DNA from: an uncultured Dorea sp. | GTDB taxonomy: Bacteria; Bacillota; Clostridia; Lachnospirales; Lachnospiraceae | NCBI GenBank assembly: GCA_934295165.1 | Contig: CAKRAT010000003.1 | Span: forward strand, 1 to 58,932 | Direction: 5' to 3' | DNA length: 58,932 nucleotides | Part shown: positions 18,335-26,962 of the stretch, piece after piece | Position numbering within the stretch: the stretch's first letter is position 1 | Layout: every line of letters begins with the position of its first letter | Made by a program: the position numbers and the translations under genes | The notes under the pieces: model-generated | Databases searched by the model: none | Told to the model about the DNA's origin: nothing | Seen by the model: only the letters and a program-made list of their open reading frames with translations

Positions 18335-19129
18335 TTATCGATACTTTCTTATAATTTTTCTCCCATCCATGAATAAACAAAAAATTCTATATATGTTATA
18401 TTTTTCATCTAAATGAGCCATTTTCTTTGCGTAATATAAAAATAACAATATATACAACTTAGGGAATATAAGATAGTATGCACTTCCTCTATCCCTAAAA
18501 AATTTATCATTTGTCCCTTTATACCAACTAGACTGAGAATCTTCTACATTTCCTAAACAATAAGTATGTGAATATAATTTTAATCCTGCGTGCAAACAAT
18601 CTCTTATAAATATAGAATCTTCCCCACTGTTAAACGTTGCACCTCCGCCAAAAAGGAGAGAGAATTCTATACGTTCTCGCAATAAACTTTTACGTCTTGC
18701 TCCAATAAGTGTTGCTCCATAACGCATAGAATTAAACAAATGCAATTTCTTGCATTTCACGTTATCTCTATGTCCTCCAATATTTTTATTAGAATTAATT
18801 AATCTAATATTAAAGCATATTACATCTGCTTTTATATTCGTTTCAAATGCCTTTATAACTTCTTTTGCATACCCATCTTCATAAGTCAGATCATCATCTG
18901 CAAACAATATAAAATCTGCCGTAGCATTAAACAATGCTACATTACGGCTTATTCCAATCCCCCTGTCTGACATGGAAATCCATTTAATTTCATGATTTTT
19001 ATAATTAAAAGTAACTACTTCATCTTTATCGCATTGATTTATAATTATTGCATCCGACTGAATATTCATACGCTCTAATAACGAATAATCATTTTGATTC
19101 ATCGTAGATACTAATACTTGCAATTTCAT
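18335..19129 (-). CDS. glycosyltransferase family 2
   Basis: A 264-residue GT-A enzyme. It has a short N-terminal strand (QVLVSTMNQNDY), a DRGIGISRNVAL segment and a FADDDL metal-binding DxD motif at about residue 95, then a C-terminal SWYKGTNDKFFRDRG region. It is likely an inverting transferase acting on the lipid-linked repeat unit at the inner face of the membrane. The start overlaps the upstream stop in a TAATG arrangement, showing translational coupling. Confidence 0.85.
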   Translation of the reverse strand: MKLQVLVSTMNQNDYSLLERMNIQSDAIIINQCDKDEVVTFNYKNHEIKWISMSDRGIGISRNVALFNATADFILFADDDLTYEDGYAKEVIKAFETNIKADVICFNIRLINSNKNIGGHRDNVKCKKLHLFNSMRYGATLIGARRKSLLRERIEFSLLFGGGATFNSGEDSIFIRDCLHAGLKLYSHTYCLGNVEDSQSSWYKGTNDKFFRDRGSAYYLIFPKLYILLFLYYAKKMAHLDEKYNIYRIFCLFMDGRKIIRKYR

Positions 19130-20340
19130 TATTCCACCATATCCTTTATCAACTCAACCACTTTATAATATGTCATACAACGATCAAACTTTTCTCGAGC
19201 CAATATTTTCGCTTGTTTTCCCATTCTTTTCCTAACCTTTTCATTTAAATACATATTTTCTATTCCGCTAGCAATCGATTCAGCATCACCATTTTTACAA
19301 TTAATGCCACATTGATATTCATCTATAAGGCTTCTATATTCTTTTGAATTTTGAGTATTAATCACAGGGACACCCGCCATTGCATAATCAGAAACTTTAT
19401 TTATAATTGATGCCACCGATTCACCAACAATCGGATTAACTGCTATATCACATTTCATCAACGTACTCATCATATTTCCATATTCTAAAAATCCCATAAA
19501 ATCACACTTTACTTTTCTTTGCTTTGCATATTTTTCAAATTCTTCTTTCAAAACACCTTCTCCCATAATTTTAAAAACTACATTTTCAATTCCTTTTTGT
19601 TTTAATAAATAAATTGCATCAATAATCGAACGAATATCATAACTATGTCCTAAAGCCCCAACATAACCAATCCAAAACTCATTCTTTGGTTTGTTAATTT
19701 CTATTCCTTCTATTGCTCTATTAACGAGTTCACTGTCAGTTCCTATGTACAAAGATAATCCCTCTGTATCTTTTTTATTAATTGTCATAGCCCTTTTTAC
19801 ATATGTATCAGATACAGCCATTATCTTATCTGCTCTTCTATAGATCTGATTTGCTTGTTTCTTCATAGGCAAAAAAAGCAAATCAGATACCATTGGTATA
19901 TTAATTGCTATTTTAAAAGCTTCTGGCCACAAATCTTGTACATCTACAATTACTTTTATATTATTTTTTTTAGCATATCTAGTCACTGCACTTCCTACTG
20001 AAAGCGATGGTACCGAACAAATAATAATATCTGGCTTTTTCCTTTTTTCTAAATATTTAATGATATTTTTTGCAAAAGCATCATGACTGTAAATTCTTTT
20101 TAATGTGATGTTTTTCTTATACCCAGGTTCATTTAGCAAAACTATTTTATATGGAAATTTCATCAAATTAATTTGCGCTATATTCCTTTGTTCTTTTGTT
20201 TGATGTCTAAATGATGACGTAATAACCTCAACTTGAAATTCTTCTTGTCTCGCTAATACATCTGCCATCGTACGGTATCGACTACTTTTTTTTTCAAATT
20301 CGAAATGCCAATAATTACAAATTAATGCTATATCTATCAT
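19129..20340 (-). CDS. WbuB-like glycosyltransferase family 4, candidate FucNAc transferase
   Basis: A 403-residue GT-B enzyme of the WbuB type: ALICNYWHFEFEKKSSRYR start, VDVQDLWPEAF in the N-terminal domain, VGALGHSYDIRSIIDA at the beginning of the donor domain and NKVSDYAMAGVPVINT near the end. WbuB proteins in other clusters are proposed L-FucNAc transferases, and this locus encodes the UDP-L-FucNAc pathway, so that donor is a reasonable but unproven guess. It follows the dehydrogenase gene by six bases. Confidence 0.85.
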   Translation of the reverse strand: MIDIALICNYWHFEFEKKSSRYRTMADVLARQEEFQVEVITSSFRHQTKEQRNIAQINLMKFPYKIVLLNEPGYKKNITLKRIYSHDAFAKNIIKYLEKRKKPDIIICSVPSLSVGSAVTRYAKKNNIKVIVDVQDLWPEAFKIAINIPMVSDLLFLPMKKQANQIYRRADKIMAVSDTYVKRAMTINKKDTEGLSLYIGTDSELVNRAIEGIEINKPKNEFWIGYVGALGHSYDIRSIIDAIYLLKQKGIENVVFKIMGEGVLKEEFEKYAKQRKVKCDFMGFLEYGNMMSTLMKCDIAVNPIVGESVASIINKVSDYAMAGVPVINTQNSKEYRSLIDEYQCGINCKNGDAESIASGIENMYLNEKVRKRMGKQAKILAREKFDRCMTYYKVVELIKDMVE

Positions 20341-20346
20341 ATTTAT

Positions 20347-21237
20347 CTATCTTCTTTCCAAATTCTTTTCAATCACTTCATTTAATCTTTTTGCAGTTCC
20401 ATCTCCCACAAAACTATTATGCGGAGTCACAATCACATTTTCCATATTCCACAGTTCACTTTCCGTAGATAATGGTTCTTCTTCAAATACGTCTAATACA
20501 GCACCACATATTTCTGGCAATTTTTCTTTCAGTGCCTCCATGTCGACAACTGCTCCTCTCGCAATATTCACAAAAATCGCCGTTTTTTTTATATTTTTTA
20601 ACGCCGCACGATTTATAAGATATCTCGTCTCAGTAGTTAATGCTATAGTTATAATAATAATATCTGCGTTTTTAATTACTAATTTCAGATTATTCAATTT
20701 ATAAATTTTCTCATAAAATTTATTTTCATGCTCACTTCTGTTCACACCAATCACATGGCATCCGAATGCTTGAAATCTCTTTGCACATTCATCACCTACA
20801 TCACCACATCCTACAATACACACATTTTTTCCATACAGTTCCAAAATTCCTCGATGTCTTTCCCATTTATGCTTTTTCTGATTATTCATAAAATATCTAT
20901 CTTGTTTATAAAGCTGCAATACTCCAGCAACTGCAAATTCAGCCATAGGTATGCTATATACATTCTTCGCATTATAAATCTCAATATTATGTTCTTTTAC
21001 ATATTCCATTGGGACTCTATCATACCCTGTACTTGTCAATTGTATATATTTAAGATTCGTAAATCTTTCAATCGGATGTGACAAAAATATTCCATTTCCA
21101 ATAATTCCTTCTACCCATTCGTATTCACAAGGCAGTTTTTCCTTTTCCCATTGCATATATATAATTTTATGCTGCTTTTTTAATCGTTCTATATAATCCA
21201 ACGCTTGCTTCCAAGCCCCAGTAACTAACAAATTCAT
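20347..21237 (-). CDS. D-isomer-specific 2-hydroxyacid dehydrogenase
   Basis: A 296-residue NAD-binding enzyme. The Rossmann loop VCIVGCGDVGDECA lies at about residues 137-150, followed by the family's NIARGAVVD motif carrying the catalytic-site Arg, an acidic VLDVFEEEPL, and a TPHNS site containing the catalytic His. It would reduce a 2-oxoacid to a 2-hydroxyacid or run the reverse reaction. The start overlaps the aldolase stop by four bases (ATGA). A paired aldolase and dehydrogenase inside a capsule operon suggests synthesis of a hydroxy-acid substituent for the polysaccharide. Confidence 0.85.
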   Translation of the reverse strand: MNLLVTGAWKQALDYIERLKKQHKIIYMQWEKEKLPCEYEWVEGIIGNGIFLSHPIERFTNLKYIQLTSTGYDRVPMEYVKEHNIEIYNAKNVYSIPMAEFAVAGVLQLYKQDRYFMNNQKKHKWERHRGILELYGKNVCIVGCGDVGDECAKRFQAFGCHVIGVNRSEHENKFYEKIYKLNNLKLVIKNADIIIITIALTTETRYLINRAALKNIKKTAIFVNIARGAVVDMEALKEKLPEICGAVLDVFEEEPLSTESELWNMENVIVTPHNSFVGDGTAKRLNEVIEKNLERR

Positions 21238-22052
21238 GCTATTATTCCTTTAACTATTTCTACGACCGCCTGATGATTTAACTTAAAACCATCTATACAT
21301 TTCTTCTCATAATTACGTATTTCTTTCACACCATCTTCAAAACTTATTTTTATCTCATCTAAATTTGTAATAACATTTGTATTGCAAAAACTTCTTGAAA
21401 GAATTGCATATTCAGATCCTAACCGATAATGTTCCTTAATAATTTTTTCTGCTGGTAGCATTCCCTGTCCCACTCGTCCGAATCCCCCGAAACCGAATGG
21501 TATATGGTACAATTTTATTTTCTCACAGATATTATCTACCAATCCATCTGCAAGTATTTCAAACATAAATCGTTTACCAAGATCCAGCGAAAGATCATTT
21601 AATCCTATATGTATTTCATCTATGCCCTTTACTCTTAATATTTCTTCTAATCTTCTAACTGCTTCAGCACTTTCTAATAGTAACATTTTAGTCACTCGTC
21701 CATCTACATACTTCACAAAACTTTCCACCTCTTCAGGCGTCGTAAAATATGGCAACATCAAAATATCCGCCCCTGCTTCAATCGCAGCGTCTATTTCTTC
21801 TTTGCTATCCATATACCCCGGATAATCCTTATGAATAGGATTTATTCGAACCATGACTTTCGCTTTTCGGACACTTTTTTTAATATTTCTGATGTCCTGT
21901 ATCGTATGATGATTCTGTACAGTATCAAGTCCACCTTGCCGCTTATCTTTTCCGATAAACTCCATATCTACAAAAATCCTATCTACACCTGCATTTTCTG
22001 CAATTTTTGCAACTTTTGGATTATTTGTTATATACATTAATTTCAGTGCCAT
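21234..22052 (-). CDS. HpcH/HpaI family aldolase
   Basis: A 272-residue TIM-barrel protein of the HpcH/HpaI/citrate lyase family. VMVRINPIHKDYPGY carries the substrate-binding Arg, then DILMLPYFTTPEEVE, MLLLESAEAVR with the metal-site Glu, and IHIGLNDLSLDLG with the metal-site Asp. Members join or split pyruvate (or a related 2-oxoacid) and an aldehyde. It overlaps the dehydrogenase by four bases, so the two products are probably made in equal amounts and act in sequence. The substrate is unknown. Confidence 0.8.
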   Translation of the reverse strand: MALKLMYITNNPKVAKIAENAGVDRIFVDMEFIGKDKRQGGLDTVQNHHTIQDIRNIKKSVRKAKVMVRINPIHKDYPGYMDSKEEIDAAIEAGADILMLPYFTTPEEVESFVKYVDGRVTKMLLLESAEAVRRLEEILRVKGIDEIHIGLNDLSLDLGKRFMFEILADGLVDNICEKIKLYHIPFGFGGFGRVGQGMLPAEKIIKEHYRLGSEYAILSRSFCNTNVITNLDEIKISFEDGVKEIRNYEKKCIDGFKLNHQAVVEIVKGIIA

Positions 22053-22060
22053 AATCTCAC

Positions 22061-22714
22061 CTATTTCTTTTTCAATGTTTCGCCTTTATTTTCATTATCT
22101 TTATTCAATAACACTTTAAAAATAGTCATAAAGAAAATTTGTACATCTAATGAAAAACGGACATGTCTGACGTACCATACGTTTAATTCTATACGGTGAT
22201 GCCATTCCACATCTTTTCGTCCATTGATTTGTGCCCATCCAGAAAACCCCGGACGGACATCAAACATATGTAACTGTTCTTCTGTATACTCTTCAATAGA
22301 CCACGGATGATAGGTTAACGGCGGTCTTGGTCCAAGCAACGACATATCACCCCTAAGTACATTGATCAATTGCGGTAATTCATCCAACGAAGTTGCCCTG
22401 ATAATTCTGCCTACTCTCGTTACCCTTGCATCACCTTTTCCGCTATATACGCCCGATCCTTTTTTTTCGGCTCCCACACACATAGAGCGAAATTTTAACA
22501 TCGAAAAGACTTTCCCATCTTTTCCTATTCGTTCTTGTTTAAAAAGAATCGGTCCCGGACTATCCAATTTCACCGCAATTCCAATTAATACCATTGGAAT
22601 AAATGCAATAACGAAAACAGGAATTGCGATTACCAAATCAATGACCCTTTTTATATAATCTCTGTAAAAAGGACTGGCCTTCTTTTTATTCGGCATATCA
22701 TTTTTCATTTTCAT
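22061..22714 (-). CDS. PglC-like initiating phosphoglycosyl transferase
   Basis: A 217-residue short-form bacterial sugar transferase. One hydrophobic re-entrant helix near residues 22-47 is followed by GPILFKQERIGKDGKVF, the KFRSM motif, TSLDELPQLINVLRGDMSLLGPRP with the Asp-Glu catalytic dyad, and VRPGFSGWAQINGR. It lacks the extra N-terminal membrane domain of WcaJ, so it matches the monotopic PglC size. It would attach a phospho-sugar to undecaprenyl phosphate and start repeat-unit synthesis. Two in-frame ATGs at the beginning are equally possible. Confidence 0.9.
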   Translation of the reverse strand: MKMKNDMPNKKKASPFYRDYIKRVIDLVIAIPVFVIAFIPMVLIGIAVKLDSPGPILFKQERIGKDGKVFSMLKFRSMCVGAEKKGSGVYSGKGDARVTRVGRIIRATSLDELPQLINVLRGDMSLLGPRPPLTYHPWSIEEYTEEQLHMFDVRPGFSGWAQINGRKDVEWHHRIELNVWYVRHVRFSLDVQIFFMTIFKVLLNKDNENKGETLKKK

Positions 22715-22740
22715 TTCCTCTTTTTAACCATTTCATCTTC

Positions 22741-24636
22741 CTACAGATCAGCCTTCTTCGGATGATAAGTAGGCACAATCTCCGCCACAATCGACTTCAT
22801 GCTCTGCTCTTCCCTGTAAGCTGCCTCATCCAGCTGCTTCAGTTTCGCCTTGAACCACTCATCATTCATCTCGATCGGCTTTCCGATATGGATCAGTTTA
22901 TTCTCTGTATCCTGAAGTCCTTCTTCATTCATCAGAAGTTCTTCGAACAACTTTTCACCCGGTCTGAGTCCGGTATATTCTACCATGATATCCACATCCG
23001 GTGTGTATCCGGACAGACGGATCAGGTTTCTCGCCATATCATCAATTCTTACCGGCTCACCCATATCCAGTACGAAGATTTCTCCTCCCTTGGCATAGTG
23101 AGCTGCCTGAAGTACCAGTGATACTGCTTCCGGGATTGTCATAAAGTAACGGATGATGTTCTTATCTGTTACCGTAACTGGACCGCCCGCTGCGATCTGT
23201 TTCTTGAACAGAGGGATTACACTTCCGTTACTTCCCAGTACATTTCCAAAGCGGACTGCTACAAAGTCGGTATCTTTGCACTGGCGGTTCATCATCTGTA
23301 CGACCATCTCGCAGAGACGCTTGGATGCTCCCATGATATTTGTCGGGTTTACCGCTTTATCGGTAGAGATGAGAACGAATTTCTTCACGCCGGCTCTGGA
23401 TGCTGCCACTGCTGTCTTGTAGGTTCCCATTACGTTATTCTTGATCGCTTCACACGGGCTGTCTTCCATCAGCGGCACGTGTTTGTGCGCTGCGGCATGG
23501 AACACAACATCTGGCTTATAATTCTTCATGACCCAGCGGATACGGTTCGTATTACGTACAGAACCGATCAGGACTTCCAGATCCAAGTCATCGCCGTATT
23601 TTCTCTTTAATTCCTGCTGGATCTCGTATGCATTGTTCTCATACACATCAAAGATGATCAGCTTCTTCGGATCTGCTGCCGCGATCTGACGGCAGAGCTC
23701 GCTTCCGATGGATCCGCCACCACCTGTCACAAGCAGGGTCTTTCCACCGATGGATTCGAAGATCTCATCCATATTTACCTTTACCTGTGCGCGTCCCAGA
23801 AGGTCTGTAATCTCTACGTTACGGAGCTTGCTTACACTTACTTCACCGTTCATCAACTGGTACACACCCGGTACGGTCTGCATACGGCACCCGGTATCTT
23901 TGCAGATATTTAAGATATCTTTTCTGTTCTTTCCGGTAGTTGCCGGAATAGAATAGACAATTCTGGTAACATGATATTTCTTTACCATTTCGGGAATGCT
24001 GTAACGGTTTCCTACAATCGGGACACCCTCTAACATCCTTCCTTTTTTGTTCGGGTTATCATCAATGATGCACACAACCTGTGTATGCAGCTTCTCAGAG
24101 TTGATCATTTCTTTGATCAGTGCCTGTCCTGCCGCACCGGCTCCGATCACCATAACTCTGTCTACTTTTTCTTCCGATGCTGCCACCTCATTACTGTTCG
24201 CATAGAATCGAAGCAGACGGTAAGAGAACCGCACCGCTGTCGTCAGGCAGAAGCTGATGATGTATCCCATAAAATAATAAGATCTTGGCATGTGCATATC
24301 CATGAATAACATTCCGGCAATATATGCCACACCCAGAATCATATATGCAGTCAGGATCATACGTAGTTCTGCCACACTTGCAAGTCTCCAGATACTATGA
24401 TACAGTCTGCATACATAGAACACTACCAGTGTAATCATTACATAGTATGGCATTGTCCACAGATATCCATCAATATACATCGCCGGTATCATGCTGAACT
24501 TCAGATCAAATCGCAGCAACAACGCTGCCAGATAAGATACCAAGATAATCAATACATCCATAAATGCCAGAAGTACAGCTCTGTTAATCCAGATCTTACT
24601 ATATTTATTTTCTTCTGTTTTCTTCTGTTCTTTCAT
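22741..24636 (-). CDS. membrane-bound UDP-GlcNAc 4,6-dehydratase (WbpM/PglF type)
   Basis: A 631-residue protein. About four N-terminal membrane helices (residues 15-135) are followed by a first Rossmann-like domain (VIGAGAAGQAL) and a catalytic short-chain dehydrogenase domain with TGGGGSIGSELC and STDKAVNPTNIMGASKR, where Met replaces the usual Tyr as in WbpM and PglF. It would make UDP-4-keto-6-deoxy-GlcNAc. No matching aminotransferase or 4-reductase (PglE or WbpV type) is seen in the window, so the next step must be encoded elsewhere. A GGGAG box lies nine bases before the ATG. Confidence 0.9.
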   Translation of the reverse strand: MKEQKKTEENKYSKIWINRAVLLAFMDVLIILVSYLAALLLRFDLKFSMIPAMYIDGYLWTMPYYVMITLVVFYVCRLYHSIWRLASVAELRMILTAYMILGVAYIAGMLFMDMHMPRSYYFMGYIISFCLTTAVRFSYRLLRFYANSNEVAASEEKVDRVMVIGAGAAGQALIKEMINSEKLHTQVVCIIDDNPNKKGRMLEGVPIVGNRYSIPEMVKKYHVTRIVYSIPATTGKNRKDILNICKDTGCRMQTVPGVYQLMNGEVSVSKLRNVEITDLLGRAQVKVNMDEIFESIGGKTLLVTGGGGSIGSELCRQIAAADPKKLIIFDVYENNAYEIQQELKRKYGDDLDLEVLIGSVRNTNRIRWVMKNYKPDVVFHAAAHKHVPLMEDSPCEAIKNNVMGTYKTAVAASRAGVKKFVLISTDKAVNPTNIMGASKRLCEMVVQMMNRQCKDTDFVAVRFGNVLGSNGSVIPLFKKQIAAGGPVTVTDKNIIRYFMTIPEAVSLVLQAAHYAKGGEIFVLDMGEPVRIDDMARNLIRLSGYTPDVDIMVEYTGLRPGEKLFEELLMNEEGLQDTENKLIHIGKPIEMNDEWFKAKLKQLDEAAYREEQSMKSIVAEIVPTYHPKKADL

Positions 24637-24666
24637 TTTATATAACTCCCTGCTACTCTGCTTACT

Positions 24667-24948
24667 CTATTTTCCAACATGACGGTATCCGACTGCAAGT
24701 ATTCCGCAAAACATCGCAAATACCATTGCAATCATTGCCCGGGTTGGATTTACTGCCAATTCTACTTCCTGCTTGCTTACAACCGGATTGCTCGCCAGCA
24801 CCACTACACACATTCCGCACAGGATACATGCAGTTACAACAACAAAAAGGAATTGTTTCATTCTTCTTTTTTTCTTCTGTTCGCTCACTTTACTTCTCCA
24901 TCCTTCCACTAATATCTTTTTCTCGGTTTTTCCAGTGTTTTCAGACAC
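24667..24948 (-). CDS. small two-helix membrane protein, first gene of the capsule run
   Basis: A 93-residue protein with a basic N terminus (QKKKRRMKQ) and two membrane helices (FVVVTACILCGMCVVVL and ATMIAMVFAMFCG-like). Not recognised. The start is a GTG at 24948. An AAGGA box nine bases upstream lies in the 3' arm of the leader terminator hairpin, so folding of that hairpin could hide it. Its place directly behind the riboswitch leader and 30 bases before the dehydratase suggests a role in capsule assembly or its control. Confidence 0.6.
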   Translation of the reverse strand: MSENTGKTEKKILVEGWRSKVSEQKKKRRMKQFLFVVVTACILCGMCVVVLASNPVVSKQEVELAVNPTRAMIAMVFAMFCGILAVGYRHVGK

Positions 24949-24951
24949 TAG

Positions 24952-24988
24952 AAAAAATCCTTAGTTCCAATCTCTAAACCAAGGATTT
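24952..24988 (-). terminator. intrinsic terminator in the capsule leader
   Basis: On the minus strand, a 12-pair stem (24977-24988 with 24955-24966, one G-U pair) with a loop of about ten bases is followed by a run of T. It sits between the riboswitch and the first capsule gene, the usual position for an expression platform. The 3' arm contains the AAGGA that would serve the GTG start at 24948. Confidence 0.85.
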
Positions 24989-25054
24989 TACCCAATTATT
25001 ATTCTTGCACATATGTATCTTTAAATAAAGTCATAACTCTCTATACTCCATAAA

Positions 25055-25171
25055 TTGTGCAACTGGCTGCCATGCTACATAACCTTAATGGTGCTCTGGT
25101 TATCTCATTTCCTGCAGTTTAGGCCCTGTAGTTTTGCGCCGTCAGTTTTCACTGAGTTTGCCCTTAGCTAT
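25055..25171 (-). ncRNA. cyclic-di-GMP-I (GEMM) riboswitch
   Basis: Read on the minus strand, the conserved core is present in order: AGGGCAAAC, a CAGTGAAAACTG stem with a GAAA tetraloop, GGCGCAAAACTACAGGGCCT, a variable P3 arm, and a closing ATGGCAGCCAGTTGC. These match the GEMM class I consensus that binds c-di-GMP. The element begins close to the predicted transcription start, as is common in Clostridia. It is followed about 70 bases later by an intrinsic terminator. Whether ligand turns the operon on or off cannot be told from the sequence alone. Confidence 0.87.
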
Positions 25172-25176
25172 GGAAC

Positions 25177-25205
25177 ATTATACAGTATCTTACTATTTTC
25201 GACAA
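25177..25205 (-). promoter_or_regulatory. predicted promoter of the capsule operon
   Basis: A perfect TATAAT -10 box (25177-25182) with a TTGTCG -35 box (25200-25205) and a 17-base spacer on the minus strand. The riboswitch core begins roughly ten bases downstream of the -10, so the transcript would start right at the aptamer. Confidence 0.75.
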
Positions 25206-25223
25206 TAGGCAGTTTATAAATTT

Positions 25224-25382
25224 TTAATCTTCATTCTTGCTTTTGTTCTCATTAAGACTTTTCCCTCTCGTCCGTTTCATATAAATACCAACCGTATCTA
25301 CCGCCATTTTCATCACCAATCCCCCATAATACACCATCTTCAATACCAAAATTACATTCTCTATCATTGTCGTATTCATCAT
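25224..25382 (-). CDS. small protein, 52 aa, hypothetical
   Basis: The frame opens at 25448, but an AAAGGAG box seven bases before the ATG at 25382 makes a 52-residue product most likely. It has a hydrophobic centre (ENVILVLKMVYYGGLVM) and a basic tail rich in Asn, Lys and Ser. It could be a small membrane peptide. It ends just upstream of the capsule promoter, with no recognisable relation to it. Confidence 0.45.
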   Translation of the reverse strand: MMNTTMIENVILVLKMVYYGGLVMKMAVDTVGIYMKRTRGKSLNENKSKNED

Positions 25383-25485
25383 GAATGCTCCTTTCTTATT
25401 ATCCTTTTCAACCGGTCTATAAGAAAGGTACACCTGCCTGATCGACATATCTCTGTATTTGAATTTTGTTATGTTTTTTCTTTAA

Positions 25486-26169
25486 TCATCCCACATTTTC
25501 GGCAATTTGCAGCAAATGTGGCACGATAATTTCCCAGAACACATATACACCTAATTTAAAATCCAATATTATTTCTGGTTTGTATTCTTTATTTCTTCCA
25601 AGAAACTTAATATCTATTGCAGGAAACGTCTCTTGTACTTGCTGTATGTGTTCTTTTTCATCTGTCTCAGAAAAAGCCTCCATTTTCTCTTCTAATAATT
25701 GCACTTTTTCATCCGCCAAACTGAATAAACGCGATACTCTGTCAGCATCTTGAACAATTTCCCACAATTCACCCATCGATTCATTTAACTGTTCGTTTGC
25801 TTTTTCTTCCTCTTCTTTGCTCAAATTAGATTCCTTCAGTTTTTGCGTCGCCTCAACATATTTGTTAAAAGGAATCTTTTCATCCTTCCCCAAGTCCCAG
25901 ATATTAAGTTCACTAAACAAAATTCCGCAATTTATTGCAAAAAAGAACACAATCTCTTTAGTTTCCTGATCTCGCACCAGAAAAACTTTCGTATTTCTGT
26001 CACAGTCATCGTTCCATGCACGATTTATTAAATAATCAGAAATCCGTTCACCTTTTTCAGACTGAACGAAAGCTCTTATATCCGCTTTATTTCCTTCGAA
26101 TTTTCTTAATGGTTCAGTTTTTAATCTGTTAAACAAAAAATTCTTCTGTTCCTCAATCGATAACTTCAT
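25486..26169 (-). CDS. GNAT-like partner of a Panacea/SocA module, possibly C-terminally truncated
   Basis: A 227-residue soluble protein. The region around residues 60-90 (KVFLVRDQETKEIVFFFAI) resembles the start of a GNAT acetyltransferase fold, and it is interrupted by a long Glu/Lys helix. The protein stops at HLLQIAENVG, where related proteins, as I remember them, continue with a strand holding the C-terminal half of the fold, so it may be truncated. It follows the SocA-domain gene by 56 bases, as toxins do in that system. Toxin assignment is inference from context. Confidence 0.55.
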   Translation of the reverse strand: MKLSIEEQKNFLFNRLKTEPLRKFEGNKADIRAFVQSEKGERISDYLINRAWNDDCDRNTKVFLVRDQETKEIVFFFAINCGILFSELNIWDLGKDEKIPFNKYVEATQKLKESNLSKEEEEKANEQLNESMGELWEIVQDADRVSRLFSLADEKVQLLEEKMEAFSETDEKEHIQQVQETFPAIDIKFLGRNKEYKPEIILDFKLGVYVFWEIIVPHLLQIAENVG

Positions 26170-26225
26170 TACATCTCTCCATAATAAAATAATCCCACAG
26201 AAACAACTGCCTGCGGGATAAAATT

Positions 26226-26687
26226 CTACGTCAAAACAACACCTTTTCGTCTAAGAAATTCTCTTGTAGCATCAGTTTTCATTGCCGTTAAACTCATTTT
26301 CTCATTTCCAGCTTCACCTGCTGCCAATCCCTTTCGTGCCTGACACCATGAATGTTCTGCATGTGACAGTGTGCTCAACTGCCATGCATTATATTCATCA
26401 TATCTGTTGTAAACTGATTCTACTAATTTTTTCTCTGTTTCATTTAGCTCTTCATATTCTCCATCGAACATATGCCCTGTTAGATACTCATTTCTAACAT
26501 TCACAAGAACCGGTCCATATTTCCAGGCTTCAAACTCATCATCAAATAGAGGATTCCCAGAGATCATCAACGACTCCCTTTGTGATAAATACATCATCTT
26601 ATGCATTTTCATCTGATCCATTGAACACTTATGTTTATTAAGGTGCAATTGATTTAAATATTTTGCTACAGCCAGTGTCTGTGCCAT
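26226..26687 (-). CDS. Panacea/SocA (DUF4065) antitoxin-like protein
   Basis: A 153-residue protein with the DUF4065/Panacea signature: VAKYLNQLHL at the start, MKMHKMMYLSQRESL, then FEAWKYGPVLVNVRNEY, and HAEHSWCQARKG further on. Panacea-domain proteins are antitoxins that neutralise many unrelated toxin folds. Here the partner is the GNAT-like gene directly downstream. The promoter lies just upstream. Confidence 0.85.
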   Translation of the reverse strand: MAQTLAVAKYLNQLHLNKHKCSMDQMKMHKMMYLSQRESLMISGNPLFDDEFEAWKYGPVLVNVRNEYLTGHMFDGEYEELNETEKKLVESVYNRYDEYNAWQLSTLSHAEHSWCQARKGLAAGEAGNEKMSLTAMKTDATREFLRRKGVVLT

Positions 26688-26776
26688 ACTATCTCCTCCT
26701 CTCTTTACTATACCAATGTACTGCTTTCATTTATATTATTATCCATTTTTTTATTTTAATAATATAAATTTTCTTC

Positions 26777-26819
26777 AGATTGTATAATCTATTATTATTG
26801 TGTAGGATACATCTGTCAA
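26777..26819 (-). promoter_or_regulatory. predicted promoter with possible operator for the Panacea pair
   Basis: A perfect TTGACA -35 box (26814-26819 on the plus strand as TGTCAA), a 17-base spacer and an AATAAT -10 box (26791-26796) read on the minus strand. An inverted repeat AGATT-N4-AATCT (26777-26790) overlaps the start region and could be an autoregulatory operator. Confidence 0.6.
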
Positions 26820-26839
26820 ATAAACTTTTTTTCTTTTCC

Positions 26840-26962
26840 TCAGAAAGTCAGTTCCTTCTCCCACATTTCCGTGCTAAAATCAAATTCATACATTCTAGAC
26901 TTTGTATAATTCTTTTTTGACGTACTATAGTTAATTCCCTGCTTTAGTTTTTCTGTTTTCAT
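26840..26962 (-). CDS. small ORF, 40 aa, coupled to the broken ATPase
   Basis: The ATG overlaps the stop of the AAA ATPase frame in an ATGA arrangement. The 40-residue product (MKTEKLKQGINY... ending EKELTF) is basic with a mixed composition and no recognised family. It may be the second component of the former ATPase module, or the beginning of a gene whose remainder was lost. Confidence 0.35.
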   Translation of the reverse strand: MKTEKLKQGINYSTSKKNYTKSRMYEFDFSTEMWEKELTF

